A stretch of 64,000 bases of DNA from Saccharopolyspora erythraea (GTDB lineage Bacteria; Actinomycetota; Actinomycetes; Mycobacteriales; Pseudonocardiaceae). How positions within the stretch are numbered: the stretch's first letter is position 1; each line of letters starts with the position of its first letter. Made by a program: the position numbers and the translations under genes. The notes beneath the pieces were generated by a model, which made no database searches, was not told where the DNA came from, and was given only the letters and a program-made list of their open reading frames with translations. The stretch is taken from the NCBI RefSeq assembly GCF_018141105.1, contig NZ_CP054839.1:3224001-3288000 (forward strand). The letters are read 5' to 3'. Below, one piece after another: positions 26,901 to 56,474 of the stretch.

Positions 26901-29900
26901 GCCGGTCCACGAGGTCGTGCCTCTGGTGCTGTCGGCCCGTTCGGGCACCGCGCTGCGCGAGCAGGCCGCCCGGCTGCTGCCACTGGTGGAAGCGGAGCCC
27001 GCCGACCTCGCCTGGTCGCTGCTGACCACGCGCAGCAGCTTCGAGCACCGCGCGGTCGTCGTCGGCGCAGACCGGGCCGAGCTCACCGCGGGCCTGGAGG
27101 CGCTGTCGTCGTCGGGCAGCTCCACCAACGTGGTGCAGGGCACCGATGTCGGTGGTGCGGGACCGGTGTTCGTGTTCCCCGGCCAAGGTGCGCAGTGGTG
27201 GGGGATGGGCCGCGACCTGCTGGCCTCGTCGGAGGTTTTCGCCGCGCGCATCGACGACTGCGAACGCGCGCTGGCTCCGTTCGTGGACTGGTCGCTGCGC
27301 GCGGTGCTGAGCGGATCGGCCGATCCGGACCTCGTCGAACGCGTCGACGTGGTGCAACCCGCGCTGTTCTCGATGATGGTCGCGCTCGCCGAGGTGTGGC
27401 GGGCGCACGGGACCGAGCCCGCCGCGGTCATCGGCCATTCACAGGGCGAGATCGCCGCGGCGCACGTGGCCGGGGCGCTGTCGCTCGACGACGCCGCGCG
27501 GGTGGTCGCGTTGCGGAGCAAGGCCCTGCTGGCACTGGCGGGGCAGGGCGGCATGGTCTCGGTGGCGGCTTCCGAGGACGCGGTCGCCGACCTGATCGGC
27601 GCGTGGGACGGCCGGATCTCCGTGGCGGTCGTGAACGGCCCGTCGTCGGTGGTCGTGTCCGGCGAACCCGAGGCGCTGGCCGAGATGATCGCGGAGTGCG
27701 GGCACAAGGGAGTCCGCGCCCGTGAGGTCGCCGTGGACTACGCCTCGCACGGCCCGCACGTGGAGCGGGTGCGCGACGAACTGGCCGAGGTCCTGTCGGC
27801 GATCTCGCCGCGTCCGGCCGGGATTCCGTTCTACTCGACCGTGACCGGCGGGCGGATCGACACCACCGAACTCACCGCCGACTACTGGTACGCGAACCTG
27901 CGCCGCACTGTGCGGATGGAGCAGGCCACGCGCGCGCTGCTGGCCGACGGGCACCGCGTGTTCATCGAGTGCAGCGCGCACCCGGTGCTGGCGTCCTCGG
28001 TCGAGGAGACCATCGACGCCGCCTGCCCGGACCCGGCGGTCGTGCTCGGCACGCTCCGGCGAGACGAAGGCGGCCCGCGCCGGCTGCTGCTGTCGCTGGC
28101 CGAGGCGTACTCCCACGGCGTCGCGGTGGACTGGACGGCGCTGTTCACCGGGGAGCCTGCTCGCACCGTGGAGCTGCCGACCTACCCGTTCGAGCACCAG
28201 CGCTACTGGCTCACCCCGCGGCGCAGGACCGGGGACGAGCCGGACTCGGCGTTCTGGGAGCTGGTGGAGAACGGCCGGCCGGAAGCGCTGGCCGAAGAGC
28301 TCGGGATCGACGGCGCCGTGCTGGGCACCGTGCTCCCGGCCCTGTCGCAGTGGCGTGAGCGCAGGCGGCACCACGCGGTGGTGGACTCGCTGCGGTACCG
28401 GGTCGGCTGGACCCGGCTGGCCGAGCCGCAGCCGGCGGCTACCGGGATGCGCCTGGTGGTCGTGCCGGAGTCCCTCGACAGGTGGGTCTCGGCGGTCGTC
28501 GACGGCCTCGGCGAGGACGTGGTGGTGCTTCCGGCCGGATCCGAGCAGCGCGCGGAGCTGGCGTACAGGCTCGCGGAAGTGGCCGCGGAGCACGAGATCA
28601 CCGGCGTGGTGTCGTTGCTGAGCGAGGTCGAGCCGTCGGCACCGGGCGAGGTCCCGGCCCAGTTGTCGGCGACGCTGCGGCTGGTGCAGGCCCTGCTGGA
28701 CGCGGGGCTGGACGTGCCGCTGCGGGCGGTCACGCGCCGCGCGGTCGCGATCGGCGACGAGGACGTGGACCCCGAGCAGGCCGGGGTGTGGGGACTCGGC
28801 CGGGTCGTCGCCCTGGAGCATCCCGAGATGTGGGGCGGGCTGGTGGACCTGCCCGACGTTGTGGACGAGCGGGTGGTCGGCGGACTCCGCGCGGTCCTTT
28901 CGGGCGATGAGGACCAGGTCGCGGTCCGCGAGTCCGGCCTGTTCGGCCGCAGGCTCGTGCACGCCCCGCCCGCGCGACCGGAGGAGTTCCGGGCGCGCGG
29001 CACGGTTCTGGTGACCGGCGGCACCGGTGGCGTCGGCGGCTTCGTGGCGAGGTGGGCGGTGGAGCGCGGCGCCGAGCACGTGGTGCTCACCAGCCGGCGC
29101 GGACCGCGAGCGCCCGGCGCGGACGAGCTCGCCTCCGAGCTGGAGATGCTCGGGGCGAAGGTGACCGTGGCGGCGTGCGACGCGGGCGACCGCGAACAGC
29201 TTTCCGGAGTCCTGGGCGGTATCGACGACCTCACATCGGTGTTCCACGTCGCGGGGGTGGCCGAAGGCGACGACGCGGTGCGGGAGCTGACCGACGACCA
29301 GCTCGCGGCGCTGCTGCGCTCGAAGCGCGACGCCGCCCTGCACCTGCACGAGCTGACGCGGGACCGGGAGCTCGACGCGTTCGTGCTGTTCTCCTCCGGC
29401 GCGGCCGCGTGGGGCAGCGGTGGTCAACCGGGTTACGCCGCGGCGAACGCGTTCCTGGACGGCTTGGCCGAACACCGCCGCGCGAGCGGGCTCCCGGCGA
29501 CCTCCATCGCGTGGGGCACCTGGGGCGAGGCGGGCATGGCCACCGAAGCGGCGGTGGGTGCGCGTCTGCGGCGGCACGGCGTGGTCGCCATGCGCCCGGA
29601 GCAGGCGCTGGACGCGATGGGCAAGGCCATTGTGGACGGTGTCGCGACCGCCGTGGTCACCTCGATGGACTGGGTGCGGTTCGCGCCCGGTTTCACCTCG
29701 GTACGCCCGAGCCCGCTGCTGTCGGAGCTGGCCGAGGTCCGCGAAGCGCTGCGAGCCGCCGAGGCCGAGCCCGCCGGGGCCGCGGGATCGGGCCTGCGCG
29801 AGCGGCTGGCCGGACTGCCCGCGGCGGAGCGTTCCCGCGCGCTGCTCGACCTCGTGCGGGCCGAAGCGGCGGCGACCCTGGGCTACGACGGGGCGGAGGC

Positions 29901-30294
29901 GATCCCGGCCTCCCGCGCGTTCAAGGACGTCGGGTTCGACTCGGTGACCGCGGTCGAACTGCGCAACCGGCTGCGCGCGGCCACCGGCCTGCCGCTGCCC
30001 GCGGCACTGGTCTTCGACCACCCCACCCCGTCGTCGCTGGCGAACCTGCTGGCCGCCGAGCTGTTCGGCGACGCCGCGGCCGACGAGGGACCCGAAGACC
30101 CGGACGCGCGCATCCGCGAGGTGCTCGCCACGATCCCGCTCAGCCGGCTGCGCCAGGCCGGGCTGCTGGACATGGTGCTGCGGCTGGCCGAGGACGGCGG
30201 GCAGGAGCCCGAGGCGGCCGGGGTACCGGCGGATTCGATCGACGACATGGATGCCGAGAGCCTGCTGCGACTGGCGACCGGCACCGGCGACTGA
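20968..30294 (+). CDS. nysB: Two-module PKS, methylmalonyl extender, ketoreducing (nysB type)
   Basis: 3108 residues. GTG start with GTGAGGA about 9 nt upstream. N-terminal docking coil [18 protein letters not shown], then two modules KS-AT-KR-ACP described separately. Both ATs carry GHSQGE and YASH, the methylmalonyl-CoA signature, and both KRs lack the LDD motif, so they are A-type. The C-terminus has the docking helix [18 protein letters not shown] and ends near [14 protein letters not shown]. This is exactly the organisation of NysB/AmphB (modules 1 and 2), which set the two methyl-branched hydroxylated carbons at the starter end of the macrolide. Stop and next start are 16 bp apart. Confidence 0.95.
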   Translation: MQEDQQEKVVDYLRRMTVDLRHARRRIDELEGRAREPIAVVGMACRYPGGVRTPEDLWELVAGGGDAISGPPANRGWDLARLARDSATTSGGFLHDADEFDADFFGISPREARAMDPQQRVLLEVCWEAVENAGIAPDSLRGTRGGVFVGAYHWGRSQAVADELQGYTMTGTASSVMSGRLAYALGLQGPALTVDTACSSSLVALHLAARSLREDESSLALAGGVTVMSDPSLFVEFSRQGGLAANGRCKAFSDDADGTGWAEGAGVVVLERLSDARRKGHRVLAVLRGSAVNSDGASNGLTAPNGPAQQRVIEQALRAAGLRPSDVDAIEAHGTGTRLGDPIEAQALLAAYGQGRERPLWLGSLKSNVGHTQAAAGVGGVIKVVQALRHGALPRTLHAERPSSHVDWESGAVRLLTEQVEWPRGERPRRAAVSSFGVSGTNAHAVLEEAPVEQTEEHTGAEEPDRTGPVVSWMVSAHSEGALREQEERLLHHVQRNPELRARDVGHSLVSARSVFAHRAVVLGRGRDELVTALGSAAGGAPGADVVEGTADVDGGTVLVFPGQGSQWAGMGADLLTSSDVFAHRIAECEQALRPHVDWSLTDVLREADGAPSLERVDVVQPATFAVMVSLAELWRSHGLRPDAVVGHSQGEIAAAVVSGALSLADGAKVVARRSQAIARRLAGAGGMLSIPLPLAEVEPLVAPRGISVASVNGPRSVAVSGDPEALDELFGELARDGVRVRRIQVDYASHSAHVETLREELLAELAGVEPQAARIPLLSTTTGRWSEPGELDAAYWYRNLRETVLFAPAIEALLDEQHRAFIEVSPHPVLLGGMQELIEHHAEPAVAVGTLRRDDGGMDRFLTSVASAFVRGAAVDWKHGLGRGRAVELPSYPFQRARFWTAPAPGEAEDAGFWQAVRRGDAESLATDLHVDQQALEAVLPALSSWHDQRRGIAESDAWRYEVRWKPLAGLRSAPLAGDWLLVTTAEAADDDVLEALKGQGADVRRLVLDESCVDRDVLAARLTDTDGLSGIVSTLAFAERPGERYPAMPLGLALTVSLVQALGDAGVQAPVWALTREAVRCRPDESLPNPVQSQVMGVAWTAALEHPQRWGGSVDLPAALDGRPAGLLAAALTQRDGEDQLAVRSAGVFARRLVRAAPPRPVRDWAPRDTVLVTGGTGAIAPDLARWLAGQGAQRIVLTSRRGLAAEGMPELVAELAEHGAAVAVEPCDVTDRDAVAAMLDRLRAEGHVIRTVVHAAAVIGLHTLDKTTLEDFAETVHAKVAGARHLDELLDEEELDAFVLYSSIAGMWGSGSHAAYAAGNAYLAALAENRRARGRPALSLHWGKWPDSPELAEADRHGVRRTGLRILDQDTAYSGLKRALDEDASVLALTDIDWDTYHPVFTSGRPTTLFDDVPEVRQAGRTAAATGTQGFADRLLALSETERARTLLELVRGEAAAVLGHADGAGLAERRTFREIGFDSVTAVELRNRLVRATGTTLPTTVVFDHPSPSALAVHLGSQLSGEREAHAATAVAASDEPIAIVGIGCRFPGGADSPEKLWRLVSEGADVISEFPADRGWDTAGLYDPDPDRAGTTYSVRGGFLDDASGFDAAFFGISPREARAMDPQQRLLLETAWEAIERAGIVPETLRGSATGTFVGASHQGYSAGAFGVADGTEGQFITGAAASVLSGRISYLLGLEGPAVTVDTACSSSLVALHLACQSLRSGESGLALAAGSTVIAGPQDFLGFSRLGALSADGRCKAFAEGADGMSLAEGVGVVVLERLSDATRNGHPVLAVVRGSATNQDGASNGLTAPNGPAQQRVIRQALANAGVEPGEVDVVEAHGTGTALGDPIEAQALAATYGEDRDPLRPLWLGSLKTNIGHAQASAGIAGVIKMVLALRNGVLPPTLHAERPTQHVDWSDGRMRLLTEAVEWPWHGRPRRAGVSAFGISGTNAHVILEQADAEEAVDGEPVAPVHEVVPLVLSARSGTALREQAARLLPLVEAEPADLAWSLLTTRSSFEHRAVVVGADRAELTAGLEALSSSGSSTNVVQGTDVGGAGPVFVFPGQGAQWWGMGRDLLASSEVFAARIDDCERALAPFVDWSLRAVLSGSADPDLVERVDVVQPALFSMMVALAEVWRAHGTEPAAVIGHSQGEIAAAHVAGALSLDDAARVVALRSKALLALAGQGGMVSVAASEDAVADLIGAWDGRISVAVVNGPSSVVVSGEPEALAEMIAECGHKGVRAREVAVDYASHGPHVERVRDELAEVLSAISPRPAGIPFYSTVTGGRIDTTELTADYWYANLRRTVRMEQATRALLADGHRVFIECSAHPVLASSVEETIDAACPDPAVVLGTLRRDEGGPRRLLLSLAEAYSHGVAVDWTALFTGEPARTVELPTYPFEHQRYWLTPRRRTGDEPDSAFWELVENGRPEALAEELGIDGAVLGTVLPALSQWRERRRHHAVVDSLRYRVGWTRLAEPQPAATGMRLVVVPESLDRWVSAVVDGLGEDVVVLPAGSEQRAELAYRLAEVAAEHEITGVVSLLSEVEPSAPGEVPAQLSATLRLVQALLDAGLDVPLRAVTRRAVAIGDEDVDPEQAGVWGLGRVVALEHPEMWGGLVDLPDVVDERVVGGLRAVLSGDEDQVAVRESGLFGRRLVHAPPARPEEFRARGTVLVTGGTGGVGGFVARWAVERGAEHVVLTSRRGPRAPGADELASELEMLGAKVTVAACDAGDREQLSGVLGGIDDLTSVFHVAGVAEGDDAVRELTDDQLAALLRSKRDAALHLHELTRDRELDAFVLFSSGAAAWGSGGQPGYAAANAFLDGLAEHRRASGLPATSIAWGTWGEAGMATEAAVGARLRRHGVVAMRPEQALDAMGKAIVDGVATAVVTSMDWVRFAPGFTSVRPSPLLSELAEVREALRAAEAEPAGAAGSGLRERLAGLPAAERSRALLDLVRAEAAATLGYDGAEAIPASRAFKDVGFDSVTAVELRNRLRAATGLPLPAALVFDHPTPSSLANLLAAELFGDAAADEGPEDPDARIREVLATIPLSRLRQAGLLDMVLRLAEDGGQEPEAAGVPADSIDDMDAESLLRLATGTGD
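21077..25540 (+). other. PKS module 1 (KS-AT-KR-ACP, methylmalonyl)
   Basis: KS DTACSSS (Cys198); AT GHSQGE (Ser649) with YASH; a KR structural segment, then KR from about residue 1172 with [17 protein letters not shown] and AAYAAGN, no LDD; ACP GFDSV (Ser1483). No DH or ER. Expected product step: propionate unit with a beta-hydroxyl. Confidence 0.9.
25588..30070 (+). other. PKS module 2 (KS-AT-KR-ACP, methylmalonyl)
   Basis: KS DTACSSS (Cys1712); AT GHSQGE (Ser2158) with YASH; KR from about residue 2679 with [18 protein letters not shown] and PGYAAAN, no LDD; ACP GFDSV (Ser2992). Expected step: propionate unit with a beta-hydroxyl. Confidence 0.9.
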
Positions 30295-30310
30295 GGCGGG
30301 AGAGAGCCTG

Positions 30311-50929
<20,619 letters not shown>

Positions 50930-50953
50930 TCGAAGCGTCGGGCGGGTCCTGCT

Positions 50954-50998
50954 CAGAGCCCGGCTCCACGGCCTCCGCGGTCGTGGAGCCGGGCTCTG
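50954..50998. terminator. Strong bidirectional hairpin after the polyene PKS gene
   Basis: A perfect 17-bp stem (CAGAGCCCGGCTCCACG and its complement) with an 11-nt loop, starting 25 bp after the PKS stop. It should end the A-B-C transcript. Confidence 0.85.
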
Positions 50999-51017
50999 TG
51001 AGTCGAGTCCTCGACGC

Positions 51018-51055
51018 CAACGGGCCTGCCACGGCACGCCGTGGCAGGCCCGTTG
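51018..51055. terminator. Second strong hairpin, after the ABC exporter genes
   Basis: A perfect 17-bp stem (CAACGGGCCTGCCACGG and its complement) with a 4-nt loop, 17 bp beyond the stop of the convergent permease gene. Together with the stem at 50954 it insulates two convergent transcripts. Confidence 0.85.
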
Positions 51056-51071
51056 ACGAAACGCGAGCCCG

Positions 51072-51902
51072 CTACAGGGGGCGGCGGAAGCCGCGGATCG
51101 CGATCAGTGCGCTGACGAGGGCCAGCACGAAGCTGATGAACAGCGACGGCGCCACCAGGTAGGTGCCGTCCAGGCCCAGGGCGACCGCACGGGAGGCGTC
51201 GACGGCGTAGGTCAGCGGATTGATCCGGGCGACCAGCTCCAGCCAGTCCGGCAGCTCGCTGATCGGCACGAAAGCGCTGGAGATGAACATCAGCGGCACC
51301 ATCACCAGCACGCTGATGTTCTGCATCGGCTCGGTCCGCCGCAGGCACGCCCCCATCGCGAGGAACGCCCAGCTCAGCGCGCTGCCGACGCCCAGGGTCA
51401 GCAGAGCCGAGAGCACGGTGCCCATGAGGCCGCCCTGCGGCGAGTAACCCAGCGCGGCCATGGCGAGCACGATGATCAGCACGACCTGGACCGCGCCGCG
51501 GATCAGGTCCGAGATGCTGCGGGCCAGCAGCAGCGAGCTCGGCATGATCGGCAGTGAGCGAAGGCGGGCGACGATGCCGTTGCGCAGGTCCTCCACCAGC
51601 CCGATGCCGGTCTGCGACGAGGTCTGCACCACGTGGTTGACCAGCACCGCGGGCATCAGGAAGTCGAGGTAGTCGGTACCGCTGGGGAGGTTGGCGGCCA
51701 GCGCGAAGTTCGTGAAGATCTGGGTGAACACGAACAGCGTCATCACCGGCTGGATCAGCCCCACCAGCACGAGGCCGGGGTCGGTGACGAACGCGCGCAG
51801 CGAACGCATCGTCAGCACGGCGATCTGGGTGGGGACGGAACTCCCGTCCCACCGGGCGGACGAGGTCGGCGCGTCCGAGTGCAACGGCGCGGTTGCGGTC
51901 AT
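51072..51902 (-). CDS. ABC-2 type exporter, membrane subunit (DrrB-like)
   Basis: 276 residues with six predicted hydrophobic segments (for example around LVLVGLIQPVMTLFVF, VVLIIVLAMAALGY and SLFISFVLALVSALIAI), the layout of ABC-2 permeases such as DrrB. ATG 51902 gives the typical hydrophilic N-terminus; GGAGCG lies about 7 nt upstream. It is 178 bp downstream of the ATPase gene in the same direction and should form with it a membrane exporter, most likely for the polyene. Nystatin clusters use a different exporter (NysG/NysH, full-length ABC proteins), so this pair is a departure from the reference layout. Confidence 0.9.
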   Translation of the reverse strand: MTATAPLHSDAPTSSARWDGSSVPTQIAVLTMRSLRAFVTDPGLVLVGLIQPVMTLFVFTQIFTNFALAANLPSGTDYLDFLMPAVLVNHVVQTSSQTGIGLVEDLRNGIVARLRSLPIMPSSLLLARSISDLIRGAVQVVLIIVLAMAALGYSPQGGLMGTVLSALLTLGVGSALSWAFLAMGACLRRTEPMQNISVLVMVPLMFISSAFVPISELPDWLELVARINPLTYAVDASRAVALGLDGTYLVAPSLFISFVLALVSALIAIRGFRRPL

Positions 51903-52080
51903 GCTCGCTCCACTGAGGTTCGGAAGGTGTTCCGGCAGGCGCGCCCGTTGGGCCGGGTGCCGCGGGAGCACCGGCCGGAACCGCGAACCGGGGCGCGCCG
52001 TGCCGGTCGAGCGGTCTCACGGCCCTGGCCCGCACCGCGCGACCGCCGCCCTTGCGGGCCCGGCGACCGCGGGTGCGCGT

Positions 52081-53076
52081 TCACGCCGTCCTGGTGTGGC
52101 GGGCCAGCGCGAGGTAGACGTCGTCCAGGGTCGGTTCCCCGAAGGCCAGTTCGGCGGGTTCGATGCCCGCCTCCTCCAGCACGCGGAGCACCGTCGCGGT
52201 CTCGCGCGACGCCTCGATCGGCGTGATGATCGCCGCGCCTTCCCGGCCGACCGCGGGGTCCATCCCGGCGGCCCGCAGCGCCCGGCAACCCGCGGCCAGG
52301 TCACTGCCCGGCTCCGGCACGATCGTCACCGTCCGCTGCCCGACCTGGGCCTTGAGCTCGGCGGCCGAACCGGAGGCGATCACGGTCCCCGCCGAAAGCA
52401 CGGTGATGGTGTCGGCGAGCCGGTCCGCCTCGTCGAGGTACTGCGTGGTCAGCAGCACCGTGGTGCCCTCGGTCACCAGGCGTTCCACGATGTCCCACAC
52501 GGCCATCCGGCTGGAGGGGTCCAGCCCGGTGGTCGGCTCGTCCAGGAAGATCACCTCCGGGTTGCCGACCAGGCAGGCCGCCAGGTCCAGGCGCCGGCGC
52601 ATTCCGCCGGAGTAGGTCTTGGCCCGCCGCCCGGAGGCCGCCGTCAGGTCGAACGCCTCCAGCAGCTCGCCGGCCCGCGCCCTGGCCCGTCCGGCGTCCG
52701 CGCCGAGCAACCGGGCCAGCATCACCAGGTTGTCGCGCCCGGACATCTGCTCGTCGACGGAGGCGAACTGACCGGTCAGCCCGATGCGCTTGCGCACCTC
52801 CCTCGGCTGCGCGGCGACGTCGAAGCCGGCGACGCGGGCGGTGCCGGAGCCGGCAGGCAGCATCGTGGTGAGGATGTTCACCAGCGTCGTCTTGCCCGCC
52901 CCGTTGTGCCCGAGCAGGCCGAGCACGGTGCCCCTGGGGACGGCCAGGTCGACCGATCTCAGCGCGGGCACCGGGCCGAAGGTCTTGCCGACGCCGACGG
53001 CCTCGATCATCGGCGCCCCGGGGTCCCGTCCGCCGTGGCCGGGTCGGCCGGTGCGGGCCGTCGAGAGCACGGTCAT
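52081..53076 (-). CDS. ABC exporter ATPase, daunorubicin-resistance type (DrrA-like)
   Basis: 331 residues. Walker A GHNGAGKTT (residues 56-64), signature YSGGMRRRLDLA, Walker B VIFLDEPTTGLDP, switch region with TTQYLDEADRLAD, and the C-terminal extension usual in DrrA proteins (TLDDVYLAL near the end). It energises the permease encoded downstream. Start is not certain: ATG 53076 has GGGGGA about 8 nt upstream and is preferred; ATG 53085 and ATG 53010 are alternatives. It is transcribed away from the second glycosyltransferase gene from a shared 296-bp intergenic region. Confidence 0.92.
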   Translation of the reverse strand: MTVLSTARTGRPGHGGRDPGAPMIEAVGVGKTFGPVPALRSVDLAVPRGTVLGLLGHNGAGKTTLVNILTTMLPAGSGTARVAGFDVAAQPREVRKRIGLTGQFASVDEQMSGRDNLVMLARLLGADAGRARARAGELLEAFDLTAASGRRAKTYSGGMRRRLDLAACLVGNPEVIFLDEPTTGLDPSSRMAVWDIVERLVTEGTTVLLTTQYLDEADRLADTITVLSAGTVIASGSAAELKAQVGQRTVTIVPEPGSDLAAGCRALRAAGMDPAVGREGAAIITPIEASRETATVLRVLEEAGIEPAELAFGEPTLDDVYLALARHTRTA

Positions 53077-53302
53077 CGGTGGCATCCCCCGCAACTGGAG
53101 TCGTGGTGCCCTGGGGACCGCCACCGCACTTACCGCGGCCCCCGGGAGCCGTGCCCCGAGCATGCGGCAGCCGGTCCCGGCGGACCAGTCGCTCTACCAG
53201 CCGAAAACTCGTGGGAAGACTAGGTTTTCGTCCATCGCTTCGCCGGATGCCGTGCGGCGTGCGGGATCCCGGCGGCCGCGCGTGCTCCATCCGGCCCGAA
53301 TA

Positions 53303-53336
53303 CTGGGGATTCGCCCACCTGACGGCGAACTACCTT
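53303..53336 (+). promoter_or_regulatory. Operator-like box with -10 hexamer before the second glycosyltransferase
   Basis: CTGGGGATTCGCCCAC at 53303-53318, then 12 nt, then TACCTT (53331-53336). The spacing is the same as before the loading PKS gene. A weaker related sequence, CTCGTGGGAAGACTAG at 53208-53223 inside the inverted repeat CGAAAAC/GTTTTCG, faces the divergent exporter genes. Confidence 0.55.
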
Positions 53337-53372
53337 GGTGGTCCTGAAGGGAACGGAGCGGAGAGGAGCGCC

Positions 53373-54611
53373 ATGCGAGTGTTGTTCGCGGTGTCGTCGT
53401 GGACGGGGCACTACTTCCCGATGGTCCCGCTGGGCTGGGCGCTGCGCGCGGCCGGGCACGACGTGCGCGTGCTCTGCTGCGAGACCGATGTGGCCGCGGT
53501 GACGCAGGCGGGCCTGACGCCGGTACCGGTGCTGGACGGCATCGACATCCTGCGCGGCGCGCGGCTGGTGAACCTGCTCTCGGCGATCCAGGGGCGCTGG
53601 CCGTACCCGGAGCCTCCGCTGCACCCGGACACCGCGGAACCGGTGGAGGTCACCACCTTCGACTTCGCCACGTGGCAGGCGGGAATCCAGCCCGAGCTGC
53701 TCGAACGCGCCACGCGCAGCACCGACGCCGCGGTGGCCTACGCGCGGTCCTTCCGCCCGGATCTGGTGGTGCACGACATGATGAGCCTGGAGGGCCCGCT
53801 GGTCGCGAAGGTCACCGGAGTGCCCGACGTGATGCAGCTGTGGGGTCCGGTGGGTACCGCCGACGAGTACGGCCCGGTGGGCAGCCACCCGCGGGGCCGG
53901 GCCGCGGCCCCGGAGGACACCAGCTCCGCCTTCGAGCGCTACGGCGTCGGCGAGATGGGTTTCCACCACGTCGACCACGTGCTCGACCCGTGCCCGGCGG
54001 CCATTCGCCCGCGCAACGAGGCCGATCTGCTCCCGTGCCGGTACATCCCCTACAACGGCCCCGGCGCCGTGCCGCTGGACCTTCCCGGACGCACCGGCCG
54101 CCCGCGCGTGTGCGTGGTGTGGGGGCGCTCGGCGACGCGCACGTTCGGTCCCGTGGTGAACAAGATGCCGCAGGCGGTGGAGGCTTCGGCGTCGCTGGGG
54201 TTCGAGGTGCTGCTGCTGGCCTCTCCCGCCGACGTCGCCGGGAGCGGTCCGCTGCCGGAGGGCGTGCACGTTCGCGAGAACCTGCCGTTGAGCCTGGTGC
54301 TGCCGGAGTGCGACGCGGTGGTGCACTACGGCGGTGGCGGGGTGACCATGACATCGGTGGTCGCCGGAGTGCCGCAGCTGTCGCTGCCGTGCGGCTACGA
54401 CCAGCCGGCGATGGCGGGCCGGGTCACCGCGGCCGGTGCGGGACTGGACATCCCCAACCACGAAGCCGACCTCGGCGGGATCAAGTCGGCGCTGGACCGG
54501 CTGCTGGGGGAGCCGTCGTTCACCGCTTCGGCGCGAGAGCTCGCGGTGGCGGCGAACGCGCTGCCCGCACCGTCCGATGTGGTCGGTTCGCTGCGCGGTC
54601 TCGTGAGCTGA
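53373..54611 (+). CDS. Macrolide-type glycosyltransferase (EryCIII-like), second sugar
   Basis: 412-residue GT1-family enzyme of the antibiotic O-glycosyltransferase type. N-terminus MRVLFAVSSWTGHYFPMVPLG is the standard start of this group; the donor-site segment contains VVHYGGGGVTMT and PQLSLPCGYDQPAMAGR. It is clearly different from the UGT-like DI enzyme at 16-17.6 kb, so two distinct sugars are probably attached. It is neighboured by a 2,6-dideoxyhexose cassette, its likely donor supply. No EryCII-like P450 helper is seen. ATG 53373 has GAGAGGAG 6 nt upstream. Its own promoter carries the shared operator-like box. Confidence 0.92.
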   Translation: MRVLFAVSSWTGHYFPMVPLGWALRAAGHDVRVLCCETDVAAVTQAGLTPVPVLDGIDILRGARLVNLLSAIQGRWPYPEPPLHPDTAEPVEVTTFDFATWQAGIQPELLERATRSTDAAVAYARSFRPDLVVHDMMSLEGPLVAKVTGVPDVMQLWGPVGTADEYGPVGSHPRGRAAAPEDTSSAFERYGVGEMGFHHVDHVLDPCPAAIRPRNEADLLPCRYIPYNGPGAVPLDLPGRTGRPRVCVVWGRSATRTFGPVVNKMPQAVEASASLGFEVLLLASPADVAGSGPLPEGVHVRENLPLSLVLPECDAVVHYGGGGVTMTSVVAGVPQLSLPCGYDQPAMAGRVTAAGAGLDIPNHEADLGGIKSALDRLLGEPSFTASARELAVAANALPAPSDVVGSLRGLVS

Positions 54612-54620
54612 TTCCCGCGT

Positions 54621-54664
54621 CCGTGAGTCTTTTGGGTTGCCGGCGCGACCGGAAAGACTCACGG
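54621..54664. terminator. Bidirectional terminator between convergent sugar genes
   Basis: A perfect 12-bp stem (CCGTGAGTCTTT and AAAGACTCACGG) with a 20-nt loop lies 10 bp after the glycosyltransferase stop and 37 bp from the stop of the convergent ketoreductase gene. The T and A runs at the stem base suit both directions. Confidence 0.8.
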
Positions 54665-54700
54665 GTACCCGGGCGGGTACTCCCACGGTGGCGGTCAGGC

Positions 54701-55471
54701 TCAGGCGTTGAGCGCGAGGGCGTCCTGCACCAGTGAGCTCAGGTAGCGGTCCAGCAGGTCGTCGAGGTAGCCGTGGCCGAAGTCGTGCTCGGCGAACTCC
54801 GGCACGAGAGTACGCAGCTTCTCCGTGCTCACCACGGTCCGCTCCGGCGGCCGGGCCGCCGTGCGCCGCACCGCCTGGATGTCCAGTCTGGACTCGATGC
54901 CGTCCACGATCGCCGGGACCGGGATCGGTGCCCCGGTGGCGAGGTTGACGACCTCGCCGCGGACTCCGCGCCGCAGCAGGACGTCCAGCGTGGGTGCCAC
55001 GTGCCGGACGTCGAGCAGGTCCCGGTGCGCGCCCGGCTGCACGGTCACCACGCCGGAGAGCACGCTGCGGGTCAGCGTCGGCAGCAACTGGTCCGGCGGC
55101 TGGGCGGCGCCGACCACGTGGGTGAGCCGGATGATCAGGTACGGCGTGCCGGACAGCTCGCACACCCGCTCGAGCGCGAGCTTGTGCCGCCCGTACACGG
55201 TGCGCGGGAAAACCGGCCCGTCCTCGGTGCCCGGCGAGCCCTGCGCGCCGTAGATGCCGGCCGAGGCGGTGGACAGCAGCACCACCGTGCGTGCGGTCCG
55301 CCCGCAGCGGCGCAGCACGTCGGCGACCAGCTCGCCCTCCCGGTCGAAGGCCGGGAAGTCGGTGCTGGCGGCGGTGGACACCCCGGCGGCGATCACGGTC
55401 ACCTCCGGGTGCGCGTCACCGAAGTGCGCGGTCAGGTTCCGCGCGAGGAAACCGTTCCCCACGATCTCCAT
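54701..55471 (-). CDS. NDP-hexose 4-ketoreductase, SDR/epimerase family
   Basis: 256 residues. Rossmann start EIVGNGFLARNL (GxxGxxA), STASAGIYG and YGRHKLALE supply the Ser/Tyr-Lys active site of extended SDRs. The pattern and length fit the 4-ketoreductases that finish 2,6-dideoxysugars in macrolide and aureolic-type pathways, setting the C4 hydroxyl. ATG 55471 is preferred, with AGAGGA about 10 nt upstream; GTG 55480 is possible. The start overlaps the tail of the upstream oxidoreductase gene by 56 bp, so it belongs to the same - strand operon. The stereochemical outcome cannot be read from the sequence. Confidence 0.85.
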   Translation of the reverse strand: MEIVGNGFLARNLTAHFGDAHPEVTVIAAGVSTAASTDFPAFDREGELVADVLRRCGRTARTVVLLSTASAGIYGAQGSPGTEDGPVFPRTVYGRHKLALERVCELSGTPYLIIRLTHVVGAAQPPDQLLPTLTRSVLSGVVTVQPGAHRDLLDVRHVAPTLDVLLRRGVRGEVVNLATGAPIPVPAIVDGIESRLDIQAVRRTAARPPERTVVSTEKLRTLVPEFAEHDFGHGYLDDLLDRYLSSLVQDALALNA

Positions 55472-56474
55472 CAGGCTCACGTCCTCTGTTCGGGTCCTTC
55501 GCCGGAACGAGGACCGCTTGGTCCCGCACCGACTCCACCAGTGCCGCGAGCGCGTTCGCGTCGTCCAGCCAGTCGCGCTCGTACGGGCTGCGCAGCCGCA
55601 CGGCATGCGCGAACGCGCTGACCGAGGAGACGAACTGGTGCGACGGCGCCAGCGTGATCTCCTCGGCGTGGTCCTGCTCGTCGATGCGCAGCACCGGCTG
55701 GTGCTGGGCCGGAGGCGTGAACGCGCGGTCCATGCTCAGCGACGCCGAGCTGCCCCACAGCGCGTAGCGCGAGCGGTAGCAGTGCTGGAAACCGAACTCC
55801 AGGTTGGCGAAGACGCCGCCACCGGAGACGAGCAGCGCGTGCCCGGCGACGTCCACTCCCAGCGACTCGTCGACGCGCAGCGTCGCGCCCGCCACCGACA
55901 GGTCCGGTCCGAGCAGCAACAGCGCCGCGCGCAGCGGGTAGACGCCGACGTCGAGCAGCGCGCCGCCGCCGAGCTCGGCGGCGTAGCGGATGTCGCCGGC
56001 GGTCAGCGGTGGGATGCCGAAAGCCGCGGTGAACGTGCGCAGCAGCCCCAGCCGGTTCTGGTCCACCAGCTCGCGCACACGACTGTGCGCCGGGTGGTGC
56101 AGGAACGCGAAGTTCTCCCGCAGCACCAGTTCCTTGTCCGCGGCGAGCTCGGTCAGCTCACGGGTCTTCGCGGAGTCCTCGGTGAGCGGCTTCTCGCACA
56201 GCACGTGCTTTCCCGCGTCGAGCGCGCGCCGGGTCCACTCGTGGTGCAGCGCGGTCGGCAGCGAGATGTAGACCGCCTCGATGCCGGGGTCGGCCAGCAG
56301 CGAGTCGTAGTCGGTCGCGGCGGTGCCGAACTCGGCGGCGAAGCGCCGCGCCTTCTCGGGGCTGCGGCTGGCGACCGCGGCCGTGGTCAGCTCCGGCACC
56401 AGGGCGGCGGCGGGCAGCGTGCGGCGCCGGGCGATCGCCGAGCACCCCAGCACTCCCAGCCGCACGGCGCTCAT
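55416..56474 (-). CDS. NDP-4-keto-2,6-dideoxyhexose 3-ketoreductase (Gfo/Idh/MocA family)
   Basis: 352 residues. N-terminal dinucleotide fold LGVLGCSAIARRR, CEKPLTED with the conserved Lys of the EKP motif, and GGGALLDVGVYPL in the substrate domain. This family supplies the C3 reduction after 2,3-dehydration in deoxysugar pathways. The ATG at 56474 overlaps the stop of the 2,3-dehydratase (ATGA), indicating coupled translation. The last 30 or so residues are Arg/Asp-rich, lie over the start of the next gene and are unlike the family core, so they are probably a read-on tail. Confidence 0.88.
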   Translation of the reverse strand: MSAVRLGVLGCSAIARRRTLPAAALVPELTTAAVASRSPEKARRFAAEFGTAATDYDSLLADPGIEAVYISLPTALHHEWTRRALDAGKHVLCEKPLTEDSAKTRELTELAADKELVLRENFAFLHHPAHSRVRELVDQNRLGLLRTFTAAFGIPPLTAGDIRYAAELGGGALLDVGVYPLRAALLLLGPDLSVAGATLRVDESLGVDVAGHALLVSGGGVFANLEFGFQHCYRSRYALWGSSASLSMDRAFTPPAQHQPVLRIDEQDHAEEITLAPSHQFVSSVSAFAHAVRLRSPYERDWLDDANALAALVESVRDQAVLVPAKDPNRGREPDGDRGERFPRAEPDRALR

